From positions 2,294,001-2,358,000 of the forward strand of contig OZ245760.1 in assembly GCA_965227695.1 (NCBI GenBank): a stretch of DNA of 64,000 bases, in the 5' to 3' direction. This document shows positions 9,591 to 21,600 of this stretch, piece by piece. The translations under genes and the position numbers were made by a program. Source of the DNA: UBA1858 sp965227695. Lineage in GTDB: Bacteria; Pseudomonadota; Gammaproteobacteria; UBA4575. The notes under the pieces are model-generated. The model was not told the DNA's origin and ran no database searches. It saw only the letters and a program-made list of their open reading frames with translations. Every line of letters starts with the position of its first letter. The stretch's first letter is position 1.

Positions 9591-9619
9591 AACTTATAAA
9601 ATTAGATTCACTTGTCGTT

Positions 9620-10276
9620 TTATCTTGCTTCGATTACCAGCTTGACCGGTTGCGGCATATTCGGCGGAGGCAACTCGGGGAAGCGCTTTATGTTTGCCAT
9701 GGCCGCTTTAATTTTTTGATCCACTTCTGTGTCGCCGGTTGATTCCAGTAATTTAAAGCGTGTTAAGTTACCACCGGAGTCCACCCACAAATTAAGCCTC
9801 ACGCGGTAACGTGTAATCAGGATGCCTTCAATACCGGTCAATGCATCCAGCACGCTTGCCTTAACAATGGTACCTGCATACCAAAGATTGGCATCGCCAT
9901 CGCCCGAACCAATCAGACTGCGTCCCCCTTTGCGTGCTGCCAGGCCAAACGCATCTCCACCTGCCACGCCTTCGGCATCCAGTCCCAGATCACCCGGCGG
10001 TGGTTCCATATCCGGCACATCAGGTAATGCTTCCGGTTCCGGTTCCGGAATATCCACTTCCTCTTCAATTTCAGGTTCAGGTGGCGGTTCCGGTTCCACT
10101 TCGGGCGGTGGCGGTGGTGGACGGATCACCTTTATCTCCTGAACTGTTTTTTTAGGAGGCTCAACCGGCGCTGATAACATGCCTCCAACAACCCAGATAA
10201 TCAGGCCGGTGATAATCAATCCCGCCAGGATAAAAGTGATTTTTATCCACTTGTTGGCTGATTCTTCTTCCTCCAT
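9620..10276 (-). CDS. TonB-family energy transducer
   Basis: A 218-residue protein with one N-terminal membrane anchor (residues 10-32, ITFILAGLIITGLIIWVVGGML). A Pro/Glu-rich periplasm-spanning region follows at 38-95 (PPPPPPEVEPEPPPEPE...), then a C-terminal TonB-like domain (RYRVRLNLWVDSGGNLTRFKLLESTGDTEVDQKIKAAM...FPELPPP). It should carry proton-motive energy from the adjacent ExbB/ExbD to an outer-membrane partner. Its neighbours suggest a dedicated partner, perhaps the TpsB/TpsA pair or the porin, because no TonB-dependent receptor with a plug domain is encoded here. The linker is Pro-Glu rather than Pro-Lys. Confidence 0.85.
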   Translation of the reverse strand: MEEEESANKWIKITFILAGLIITGLIIWVVGGMLSAPVEPPKKTVQEIKVIRPPPPPPEVEPEPPPEPEIEEEVDIPEPEPEALPDVPDMEPPPGDLGLDAEGVAGGDAFGLAARKGGRSLIGSGDGDANLWYAGTIVKASVLDALTGIEGILITRYRVRLNLWVDSGGNLTRFKLLESTGDTEVDQKIKAAMANIKRFPELPPPNMPQPVKLVIEAR

Positions 10277-10307
10277 TGGTTGCTGACATTACCTTTTAAA
10301 AATGCGA

Positions 10308-10718
10308 TTACTTAACAACATTCTGGGTAACAAGACCCAGCTGGGTAATCTCGAGTCTTCCGGCCAGATCCAGGATATCCACGATTCGCTGGTAAGGATT
10401 GGTTCCATCCGCTTTGATAATAATCGGCAATGTAGGATCTGCTGCCTTATATTGTCTTAACAGCCCTTCCAGTTCACTTAATGTTACGGGATAGGTATCC
10501 AGAAAAATGGTGCCATCCTGTGTAATCGTAATTGCTTTGGTGCGCGGTTCTGCCAGCGAAGGTTGTGAACTGGCTTTGGGTAAATTAACCTGGATTCCCT
10601 GTACAGTTGCGGTGGTTAAAATAATAAACATCACCAATAGCACATAGGCCAGATCCAGCATCGGTACGACGTTAATCTCGTCGTATGGCTCGTTTTCTTC
10701 GTGGACACCTTCTGCCAT
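10308..10718 (-). CDS. exbD: ExbD/TolR-family biopolymer transport protein
   Basis: A 136-residue protein with one N-terminal transmembrane helix carrying the conserved proton-pathway Asp (VVPMLDLAYVLLVMFIIL), followed by a periplasmic domain (AITITQDGTIFLDTYPVTLSEL...IIIKADGTNPYQRIVDILDLAGR) typical of ExbD/TolR. It pairs with the ExbB-type protein whose stop lies 4 bases upstream of this start and with the TonB encoded 31 bases downstream. All three genes sit inside the TpsA operon, not beside a siderophore receptor. Confidence 0.9.
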   Translation of the reverse strand: MAEGVHEENEPYDEINVVPMLDLAYVLLVMFIILTTATVQGIQVNLPKASSQPSLAEPRTKAITITQDGTIFLDTYPVTLSELEGLLRQYKAADPTLPIIIKADGTNPYQRIVDILDLAGRLEITQLGLVTQNVVK

Positions 10719-10722
10719 TTAA

Positions 10723-12528
10723 TTATTCTCCAAATTCTTCGGATACACGCGATTCAAATTCATCAGCAAACACACGCATATCTGCACTGACTTCTTTAAT
10801 CTGTGAAGATAAATAGTTATATCCAAACAGGCATGGTATCGCGACCGCGAGTCCGGCAACCGTTGCTACCAATGCGGCAGAAATACCGGGTGCAATAGCG
10901 TTTACATCGACATTCCCGGCAAGTGCGACTTCAGCAAAAGTGATCATCACGCCCATTACTGTGCCAAACAGTCCAATAAATGGTCCACCGGCAATGGCGA
11001 TTGTCAGTAACACCATTTGCTTTTGTAAACGCTGATTCTCACGCAACATGGAAGTATTCATACTGGCACGAAGTGCATTAATTGAGCTTAATGTCAGTGT
11101 TCGCGTGCCGGCAGCTCCGGCAGATTTTGCTGTCAGCCGTGCATGCAATTCTTTCATGCCTACCGTAAAGACACGATTTAACGGTGAGTCTTTTAATTTT
11201 TTATCTTCTACATTGATTTTCTTGTAGGTTGAAATAAGTGAGTGACTGTTATTTTCCCCACTACTTTCCGCACCTGCATAACGCTTTTGAAACAGTCGAT
11301 TTGACTTTCTTACCCTGCCCAGGAACATGCCTTTGCCAATCATGATAAAAATCGCGAATATCAGCATCGCTGTCAGCGTACCGGTAGTGATTTTGCCTTC
11401 CAGTGTTAATTTCGATAGCGAGAATGCAATGTAGTTATGCTCTCCGCCAGCACCCTCCTGTTGGCCATCCGCACCCGCGCGCACCAGCATGTTGCTTGGC
11501 CCCTGGTTGTCAAACTGAAGCGCCAGCCAGTCCGTTCCGGCATTTCGCTTGAGTATTTTCAACTCATCAATTTGACCGACAAAACCCTGTGATCCGTCTG
11601 CCCATGCACCAATTGATAATTGTCCGCCAATTTCTTCAGCAGCAATTTCAGCAGAACTGACTTCAACACCATTCAGGTACAGTTTCATTTGTTCGGCTGT
11701 GACGTTAAATGCCAGGTGATGCCATGAATCCAGTGTGATTTCGGCAGGGATATCCAGGGACGTAGAAACGCTTTCTCCTGTTGATGATCTGAATTGCAGA
11801 TATGGGCTGACGCCAGCTATTCTTAGTGCAAGACTGTTCCCGTCATCGCCCACATAACTCAGTATTGCAGCGTTTGACTGTTCTGTAATTTGTTTGAGCC
11901 ACAGTGATGCAGTAACCCCCGCATCAGGAATGAATCTTAAAGACGGAGATAACGGGACGGTTATGTTTTGCTGCCCCTGAAATTCCGCCCCGGATCCCAC
12001 GACCGCGCCATCCACGGGTATTGAGCTATTTGTTGCAGGATTATTGGCATAGGCAGTGCCATCGGCCGGCACCCCGTCAAAATGGTATACCAGCACATGA
12101 TCGACACCATAGGTGCCGGCAACATCCTCTCCATTGACCGCATTTTCGTTGCCGTAATACATGTATATTTTTTCAAGGTTGGTGCCCGGCGTAATGCGTG
12201 GCAGCTTGACCCAGATGAGCCCTACCTGCTGAAGTGGGTCATAATATTCGATATGATATTTCAGCGGGGTCAGGTCATCACCGGAAACAAAGCGAATATC
12301 TTCACCGTTTGGTTTTGTATCGGTGAAGTATGTAAAGTTACCAAGGTGTAACTTTATTAATACGGCCATATCATTAACGGTCTGCTCGGTCGCCACACCG
12401 GTGACGGAAGTATCAATAATAAATTCCTTACGGTAATTCCAGTCTTTATTCCACCATGCATAGGCGGCATTACTGATCGATAACAGACTGATAATTAATA
12501 CACTAATAAAGCGCAACAAAGGACGCAT
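10723..12528 (-). CDS. ExbB/MotA-TolQ proton-channel protein fused to extracytoplasmic DUF2341 and LamG-like domains
   Basis: A protein of about 600 residues. After a signal peptide (ending NAAYA/WWNKDW) comes a DUF2341-type domain (WNKDWNYRKEFIID..., IYMYYGNENAVNGED; residues 35-150). A concanavalin/LamG-like domain spans about 165-345 (DSWHHLAFNVTAEQMKLYLNGVEV). A membrane helix lies near 385-405, and a complete ExbB domain spans about 430-613 (MVLLTIAIAGGPFIGLFGTVMGVMITFAEVA...IAPGISAALVATVAGLAVAIPCLFGYNYL). Normal ExbB is about 240 residues and has no folded periplasmic part, so this is a large fusion. The lectin-like domain should sit in the periplasm. The ATG at 12528 directly precedes the signal peptide; an in-frame ATG at 12564 lacks a ribosome site. 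Confidence 0.87.
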   Translation of the reverse strand: MRPLLRFISVLIISLLSISNAAYAWWNKDWNYRKEFIIDTSVTGVATEQTVNDMAVLIKLHLGNFTYFTDTKPNGEDIRFVSGDDLTPLKYHIEYYDPLQQVGLIWVKLPRITPGTNLEKIYMYYGNENAVNGEDVAGTYGVDHVLVYHFDGVPADGTAYANNPATNSSIPVDGAVVGSGAEFQGQQNITVPLSPSLRFIPDAGVTASLWLKQITEQSNAAILSYVGDDGNSLALRIAGVSPYLQFRSSTGESVSTSLDIPAEITLDSWHHLAFNVTAEQMKLYLNGVEVSSAEIAAEEIGGQLSIGAWADGSQGFVGQIDELKILKRNAGTDWLALQFDNQGPSNMLVRAGADGQQEGAGGEHNYIAFSLSKLTLEGKITTGTLTAMLIFAIFIMIGKGMFLGRVRKSNRLFQKRYAGAESSGENNSHSLISTYKKINVEDKKLKDSPLNRVFTVGMKELHARLTAKSAGAAGTRTLTLSSINALRASMNTSMLRENQRLQKQMVLLTIAIAGGPFIGLFGTVMGVMITFAEVALAGNVDVNAIAPGISAALVATVAGLAVAIPCLFGYNYLSSQIKEVSADMRVFADEFESRVSEEFGE

Positions 12529-12664
12529 GGAATGTCTCTTGGGTTGATACATAAGAAATTTCATTTAGAGCGGCGAGGCTAATTGAGTAATGTTTCAGTA
12601 ATATTTCACTGCTCACTGACACACAAAAGTCATAAATAATATAGACGGGCGTATTTCAGGTGAA

Positions 12665-15600
12665 TCACAGTGAACTCAGGCAATTTTCCGGTAATACGCC
12701 ATTTTCATCAGGACGGCATCCGGGTGCCTGATAGCCCTGCTCGTCATTGTCGGGCGGTTGGCGATTGATGCCATTTGCACTGGCACTGTCAAAGCGGTCA
12801 TTTTCTTCCTCTTCATCTCCTACGCCGACAACAAAGACATCCAAAAAGGCCGCGGCTTCACTGGCGAAAGATTGTGAAGTGTCCTGTTCACTCTCATTTG
12901 CCACCGCATCATTGGAGGCAGAATTGGTGGCAGCATTACTGGCACCGGCATCGACTGTCGGGGTCACTGGCGCGGCGGGCGCGGAGGTTGCTCCTGTTTG
13001 TCCGCCCTGGCTAATTTGCGTGTCGTTCTGCACATCCAGCGCGGCGATGGAAATCCCTGCATCACTGACAATACCGGCATCCCCCGCGTCGACAATACCA
13101 AAAGGAGTAAACAGTCCCGGAGGTGCCAGGTTCCCGTCATCATCTTCCAGTTTTCGAATACCACTTCCTGCAAACGAAGGCGCGAAAGTCACCTGCCTTT
13201 GTCCGCTGCGATCAAAAGTGAAAGTGGCAGGACTGACGGCGATAGCGGTCTTGGCACCACTGCCTGCATCGATATTGTCAAATAATGAAAACAGATTAAG
13301 CTGCTCATCACCAATACCTACCACACGCTGCAGGTTAACGATCAGGTCACCACCAAGGAACATGTTAATGGAACCACCCCCGGAGATAATGCCCTGCTCA
13401 CCGGTGGTGCGATTCAAACCAAGTTCAGTGGTATCAATATTACCGCCGACGTTATAGAAGCCAAATGGCACCAGGACATTAATATCACCACCGACTTCAC
13501 CGCCAACCAGGTTAAATGGTGTATTCACATTGGCCACATTTTCAAAGAACAGCTGGTCATTGTTGCGCTGCAAAGATTGCACAAAGTCGGCAATGTCCGA
13601 TCCTTCCACGTTGCTGGCATTATCAACCAGCGTGGTTACCCCATCAGAAACCTGAATCAGGGCACCATTACTGTCGGTAATTGAATTGTTTGCCAATGGC
13701 GCATTGATTGCTGTTGACAGTGGAGTGCCTTCGGCAATGTTTGCCTGGATTTGATTAATCACAGACTCACGTCGTGAATCAGGCAATTGTGCCAGTGCAG
13801 TATTTAATTCAGTGACGAATCCAACCAGTGCGGCATTACTGGTATCCACACCAACCAGGCCACTATTACTTCCGATCTGTTGTTGCAGCAGATCGAGTGC
13901 GCCAGCATGCTCAGGAAATAACGTTCGAATCGCACGAAACGACTGCTGATAACCGGCGTAAAAACCAGCTGTCCCCAGGCCAATATCCGTCGCCAGTACG
14001 GCAGCTTGTCCACCTGTGAAAATTTCATTATTAAATGCCTGCAGAACAACATCGAACTGCTGTTGTTCATCCAGGCTTAAAAATATATTTCCAAGCTGCG
14101 CACTGTCGAGTGAACCTCCTTCCGACAGCTGATCAAGCTGCTGTAATTGTTGCGCCGACAGATTCAAAAAAGGCGAGGCCAGCGCTTGCTGTGATAATGA
14201 TTGATATTCACCAATATCAGAAGAATCGCTTATCAATGTCCCGTATGTTTGCGATGCACTTAGTGAAAGGTTGCTCAGGAACTGGCGTATTAGCGGGTCA
14301 TGCACACTTTGATCGACACCCACATTAATATAAGCGTCAACAAAATCACCAACACGCTGATCAAAATTGGTAAAGCCGGCCAGAATATTGATTTGTGCCG
14401 GATCGGGTGACAATACACTATTAAAAGTATTGCCCCGGCTCAGGATGCCCTGTGAAGCACCGAGATTGATTTGATCGCCTGTGATCACATCCAGCCTGCC
14501 CGGACCATCAACAAATATTCCCGAAAATGTATCGGCGTCGACAAAATCACCGCTGTCATCAAGTCGGAATGAAGTACTGACAGAGCCAGCGGCAGACAGG
14601 GTACTGATATCAAATTCGTTGGCGTTTTGAATCTGAATGTTAGGATTGACAATATTGATCCCGGCGATCAGGTCGGTCGCTTCGGCGGTTGTAATCCCAA
14701 TATCCGTTTTACCTGAAAATATAATTGAACTGTTGGTCAGCAGACGGCTGTTTTGATTATCAACAAACCCGTTTTGATCGATACCGGCATGCCGGTTAGA
14801 CACACGCAGCCGGTAGGTTTCAATATCACGGTCAGGCGTGCGGTTACTGATTACCGTGTAGCCCAGCAAGTCATTAATACTTTCAAATACCGAAATAGAT
14901 TCATTCTGAATGGTTCCATTCGGACTGCGTTTAATATTTATACTGGTGTTCGCCGTTGGAATCAGGTTGTCAGGCAGATCAAGTTGTGTAATCACACCAT
15001 CAATCAAAATATCCCCGGCGGCGGCAAAATCAAAATTACCCCGGGAATTCGGGAACATAATTAATCGGTCACCGTTCTGGCCGAGCATCAACGATTTATT
15101 CAGTGCGGTCAGACTGACATTGCCCGGCATGGTGCTGATTTCGTTGGATGATGCATCCTCAATACCCAGTGCCCCACGCAGATAAGTATTGTTGGTATCG
15201 TAGCGAAGCTCTCCTGTATTTGAGGTAAATTCGACCGCAGAACGGTCACTGTATGTGAAGAACCTGGCATCAATGTCACTTAAACTGAAATCAGTGGGCA
15301 CCTGTTCGCGCTGGGTTCGAGAGGCCAGTAAAATAGTCGGGTTAAAGACACGTTCCAGGGTCAAATCATCGCGCGCGGTCAGCGCGATTTGTGCATCGCC
15401 CAGCATGACAATGGCACCCCCAGTTTCTGTATCACCTATCGCGCCTTTTGCATCGATCACACCTCTTCCCTTGCCAACATATAGTTTGGGTTGTTCAATA
15501 TCACCTCGCGCCGACACATTCAGATTGCCTCCTGCCACGACTTCAACCTGGCTGGGACCCTGGGTTCTTTGAGCGGCGCCCACCTGCTTGCCGATCGATG

Positions 15601-18600
15601 CAATGGATATATCCAGTTGTGACAGATCATTGCCTGCCTGCACTGTCACGTTACCACCGCCCAACGTAGCGATATCGCCAGTAAAGGTCGCAGGATTCGC
15701 CGCCCAACCTGCTGTGCCTGAATCTATATTCCCGTTGACGGTTGCCTGGTCCGTTTTCCAGATCCAGTCATTGACAAATGACTCGGAAACCGCCCCGACA
15801 ATATTATTGCCAGCACTTAGCCGAACATTACCCCCCTGTTCGCCGTAAGCTAAATTACCAATGCCTTCGAGGGTGAAAAAGTCGGTGTTTTCCTCACCCA
15901 CTTGTCTTCCCGTGGTATAAACACCGGAGAGCTCGTTGCCAAAGTTAATATTCCCGGCTGCATAAAGATTAATATCACCTGTGCCAGTTCTTAACCCTGC
16001 CTGCTGTAACGGTGTACTCTCTCCACCACCACCACAAGTGCCAAGACCAGCTACGACAATGGCACTGGCAAGACAGTCCTCTAACGTCGCCGGGTTAAAT
16101 GGGTCGTTATCAAATGGGCTACCATCAAAAATCACGGTCGAACCAAAAGCAGTAATTTCAACTGCACCGCCACCTTCAATCGCAGCACGGCCTTCGGCAA
16201 TAATAATACTTCCAAAACTTGCCAGGTCCGAGGCGTTGCGGCGTGTCTGTCGAATATCAGCAGAGTCCAGGTCACTGCCGGCGACCACTGTGAATGAAGT
16301 ACTGAACTCATCATCCAGAATCGCCAGATTTTCATCGACACCATCACTCAAAATCACCGGGTTATCGTCACTGCCAATTTCAATATCACCCGCGGCGGCC
16401 AGTACAAACTCCGGGGCCACCTGTCGGCTGCCATATCGCCAGTCATTAAATTTCAGATTATCAGCCACTGCCAGAGAATCCTCGCTGAGTACTTCCACGC
16501 GCGGAATAATAGTGACCGCATTGCCTGAAGCGGACAACCGTGCTTCGATCGCGTCGATGCTGCCGGCAAACGCATCAATATCCGCTTTTATGGTCGTTAC
16601 AAGTGCTTCGTCCAATATACTCGCTTCATATTGGGTTAACCCTTTTACAAATATGTTTTGCTGCCCGGTGATGGTTGAAGCGATATCCTGCACAGCGACG
16701 TCATCGGCACTACGTGCTGCAATAATATGCAGGTCACCACCGTTACCGGCATTCTGCATGTCAATATGACGTGATAACTGCACTTGAGAGCCGGCATTCA
16801 GGTCAACGGTGCCTGCACGACTGGAAAGTTCAATTTGACTGCGCGCAAATTCATCATCGGATAACAACCGCGCAGATAACAGGGCACCGCTGTCCACATT
16901 CACATTCTGCCCGGCAAATAATCCAATGTAACCGCCAAATGCACTATCCGCGGTGAGTGTTCCACCGATAGTAATATTGCCCTGGTCGGCAATGAACTGA
17001 ATATGTTCTGCCATGATTTCCTGGTCAGCAATCACATTGAAATCACCTGTTCTGGTCCTTAGTAATCGCTGGCCGGTAAAACCCTGATCATTCAGTAGTG
17101 GGTTAAGTGTATTAAACTCATCCGCTGTTATTTCGCCCTCATCGAGTGAGAATAAACCTCCTCTTCCTCCCTCACTTTGTGCAGAAATATTTTGATTAAG
17201 ATCGACATCACCACCAGCAGCGAATAGTCCCATCACACCGGCATCTGCATCCTGCGCGCCATCAAGGTTAACCGTGCTTTGATCGACAGGCACTGACTGG
17301 CTAAAACGGATGTTGCCACCTGCGCTGTCCAGTATCATCCAGCCACCCTCGGTAGGAAATGTCTCGCCGCCCACGCTGATTGACCGTCCGGAGAGATCAA
17401 CACGCGTCTGTTCACCGAGTGTTATATCGGCACCATTGGTGCGCACCTCAAACAAGCCGGAATTGAGTGCGAAGTCGGTATTGATGTTGACATCGCCGTT
17501 TGTATCCAGCACAAACTGGCCAAACAATGATGGCGACAGGCTATCATCAATGTTCTGGGCAATTGTCTGTGAGGACTGGTTGAAGTCTGCATTGCCCTGT
17601 GCAGTCACTGTCAAATCATTCCCGATCCCAAAATGCAACTTGCCGGTATTCATACTCAGACCGCCTGGCAGATTTAACCCGGTATCGCTAGTCACCTGGA
17701 TTAAGGAACTGTCAAAATTAACCGACTGATCTGCTGAGAAGCCGTCAAAGTTAACGGTTCCCCCGGTCAGGAGAATGTCGCTGTTAACAACAAATGCAAC
17801 ACTCCCTGTCGAAGCCGTCACTTCATTAATGCCGTCAATGGCATTGTCGACACCTCCCAGTTCAAGTTGACCCGCAATGTTGAAGATTGAATTTGATGCA
17901 CTGCTGGCAATGCCTTCAACAGCTTCAATGGTATTAGTCTGGATAGCCAGGTTATCCCGCTGCACCTGCACCTGGCCAAGAAGATTGATTTGATTCGACG
18001 CCAGCAAAGATACTTTATTAGCATTTAGCAAAGATAGGGTTTGCGCATTTAATCGGCTGCCTGAGACAGGTATATCCGCATTATCACCAATAATACTTAT
18101 TTCGGGGGCAACCAGGCTGAACGTTCCATCGGCGACTGATATTGAAGCATTGTCGGCAATAGCAAATTCATTAACAGAACCAATTACTATGCTGGCAGCG
18201 CCATTTAATGAAGCATTTTCTTCAATTCGCAACCTGTTCGCAGGACTGGTTTGCGGATTCTCGGGGAGTGTGACTTGCCAGTCTGTCATTCCAGAAACAG
18301 CAAGAAGAGAACCTTCACCCGGTGCCAGCAATCTGGCCTGCGCTACCGCTTTATCGCTATCTGCGACAATACTGCTACCTTCACCGAGCAGCAGACCATT
18401 ATCACCTTTAGCGACAACAATTAATTCACTGACATTGAGGTCAATGCCACTGTCAAAAGCCACTGATTGTGTATTTACATTAATACCGGTGGCACCATCA
18501 TTCGCACTGAAACGCTGGCCACCAAGGAGAATACTGTCAACCTGCAAGTCGCTTATCTGGCTATCTTTTAAAACCAGTGTGTTTTGCGGGTTCTGATTGA

Positions 18601-21600
18601 ATGTGTCGTCCACTATTCTGATTGCTGTCGAACTGATATCAAGTTCATCGGCAAAAATATTGCCATCAAGGAATAATCGATCGCCGGCTGCCAGCTGCAA
18701 ACGCCCGCCATCCAGGGTTGTTCGAAGTACACGATCAACATTTGGCTGAATCACATTTTCAACCAGTTCCCCAACACTGAAAGTACTGTAACTTGCACGG
18801 CGATTAATCACGCCACGATCCTGGATTTTAAATGCCTTCAGGGCGGTAGTTGAAGCGCGGCCATTCGATGTGCCCTCGCTACCTGCCACAACCACAGAGC
18901 CATCCAGCTGAGTAATGACATCCTGTGCCTGTATGCCTTCAAAACCACTGACCTCTTCTGCCAGTACATGCCCGGGTAACAACGCATATTCCGCCGGCAA
19001 CTTAATATAAGTGCCGGCCGCGAGGCCACCAGCACTATTTTCCAGCGTAACTGTCTCGCCAAATGCTGCATCAAAACCGGCCGGAATTGAGGGGTCAACC
19101 GGTGCAGCAAGTGCATTTACCGCAGACAGGGGTGCCAGTGCAAAAGTATTTTTTTCAGAAGTGGACCGAGTTATATTTTTAGTCCCCAGCAGACCACGGT
19201 TAAACTGCGACGTTAACATTACTCCGCCGCCTGACAGGTCGAGCTGCGATTGATCCTGTAAATCTATTGTGTTGGCGGACAATTCAATTTGTTTCTCCTG
19301 CAGCAACTGGATATTGTTGGCATCAAACAAAATCGAACCACTGACAGTCCCGTTTGCATCGACCAATCCGGACTGTATGTATTGCTCGCCCTGAAACTGC
19401 ACAATCGGAAACTGATCAATCAGTGTTTGTGCAAATGGAATGACAGCACCATTGGCAGAAACACTGACAATGCCGTCAGCCAGCACTTCAATGCTCGACT
19501 GGTTAGGATCATCACCCATAAGCCTGATCGCTCCTTCCGGGGCACGCAACACACCACCATGTGCCAAGCGACGGGTGATGATATCCAGCTCGCCCGCCGC
19601 CGAATATGGTGTCACAGGGGTGATGCCCGGTGTCGGAGATGTAATGTTTATCGACGCGTCATCACCGGTATTACTGAGTGTAAAGTCAGTTAATGTGGAT
19701 GGATAAATCTGCCTTGCAGACAGATTCAACTGCACATCCTGCATCTGCAATGAACCTATTAAGTCGTCCGAACTGCGATTACTGGTCGTATTACCCGTGG
19801 CGTTTTCCTGGGGAATTCCGATTAAACGAATATCCGTGTCACTGTTCAATGCAAGTGTTTGGATGTTATTGATGACACTTTCACCAAAGATGTCAATGAT
19901 ACCGGCATTCACTTCAAGTAACTGGTTATTATCTGTTGACTGCAAGTCAAATACTTGTGCGAATGCGGGCGAAAGTGTTTCCTCGTTAAAGCCCGGAAAT
20001 ACTCTGTCATTATTGTTATTGGAAGAGCCGATACGCACCGCATGTGCATTGATGCGCGCCGTGGCATCAGGTTCTGCTGTCATCATCAGTTCGCTGGCAT
20101 TGAGTGTCAAAACACCATCAAGATTGAAGTCAAGACCTTCATCCAGCACGATTTGCCCTTGTCGGTAACGTAGTGCCGGCAGTTGATTTTGCGAAGATTC
20201 ATCCAGAAATACATCAACGCTTTTTAACAATAGATTATCTGCGCCAGAAGAGGAAACTAATTGCGATGAAATAATCGTTGAAGCGGTTTGACCATCACCC
20301 GCAATGATACCCGTTGCAACAGCGCCATTTTGTCCTGTTACTGTTTCAATAGGGGTTCCGAATGCCAGATTATTTATATTTGCAAAGGGATTATACGAGT
20401 CGCTTGTTAATAAAAATTGCGCATGCCTCAATGGAAAGTTATTCAAATTAATACTTCCCGCAGAATCAAGACCGGAATTGGCACCTCTCGCGGATGGATC
20501 CAGAATAAATGAAAGACTGCCGCCTGCCGTTTGACTGCTCCCTGCATTAACAGAAAAATTGCCCGCAGAGGATGAAACAAATATACGTTCACCGGCACTC
20601 AGTGTTATGTCACCACCTGAAGTCGCAATACTTAACGCATCAAACCCGCCAGCAAGGTTCTGCTGATCAATCGTCGCTGAGATACCATTGGATAAAATGC
20701 GCGCGCCTTCCTCAACAATGATATAACCACGCTGTGATCGTGCATTAACGGAACCTGAGTCAAACACTCTGCCTGTATTCAAGCCATTGATACGTCGTGT
20801 CAGCGCCGTTGAACCAACATCAATTAAAGCGTTATCACCAAACCATAAAGCAATACTATTATCAAAAGATCCGTTATCAGCAGGGTTATTCACTGAATTT
20901 CCAGTGAGGTCAAATGATACGTTACCAGACCTGGCGGTGATTGCTCCACCCAGGTACATGCTGTTATCACTTTCAAAATCAATTATCGAATCTGCAGTAG
21001 TGCTAATAGAAGCATTATCATTAAAGACAAACTGGCGGGCAGATGACAGCGCTAAAGTGACTGGTTGCGCAAACAGTGCAGCTGGCTGTGTGAGCGAAGT
21101 TGAAAAGCCGTTCCCACTAACCTGTATCTGCCTGGCAATCGGTGTCAGGGCCAGGCGATCATTGATTACCAGCTCACCGGTTAAGGTCTGTAAGTCAAAC
21201 TGACTAAAACCAGTCTGACTGAAGAAAGCCGGTGCAAATGTTTCTATATTTGCCGCATTTGAAGCAACGCTGTCAAATTCACATGCACTGGCAGACAGGC
21301 ACAAATAATCATCTGTTTTATACTTAAATGACCCTCCCCTGCTAACCTGGTTCTGGCTAGTTACTCCAAAACCTCTGAAAGTATTAACGGCATTAGAAAT
21401 AGTAACATTATCATCTGCCCCCTGCCCGAGCAGTGTGACATCAATACTTATTGAACCACCCTTTCCTGGATTGACATCCTGTAACCCTGTCAGGTTACGT
21501 TCGAATTCCACACCACCAGAAACATCAATCTGCGCACCAGATGCGATTGTTAATGAACCGTCACTATCACCAAAGTATTCAATACTAAAATCACCACCAT

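Noticed and set aside
12665..13400. CDI-type toxin tip on TpsA
   Set aside because: The C-terminus has the DUF3739-like region and a Cys pair; no VENN-like motif, toxin domain or small immunity gene follows.
12747..13457. 236-codon plus-strand open frame inside tpsA
   Set aside because: Antisense shadow of the TpsA frame; composition is Ser/Pro-rich, as expected for the reverse frame of Gly/Ala/Asp-rich repeats, with no ribosome site.
15981..16769. 262-codon plus-strand open frame inside tpsA
   Set aside because: Antisense shadow of TpsA; no family resemblance and no promoter or ribosome site.
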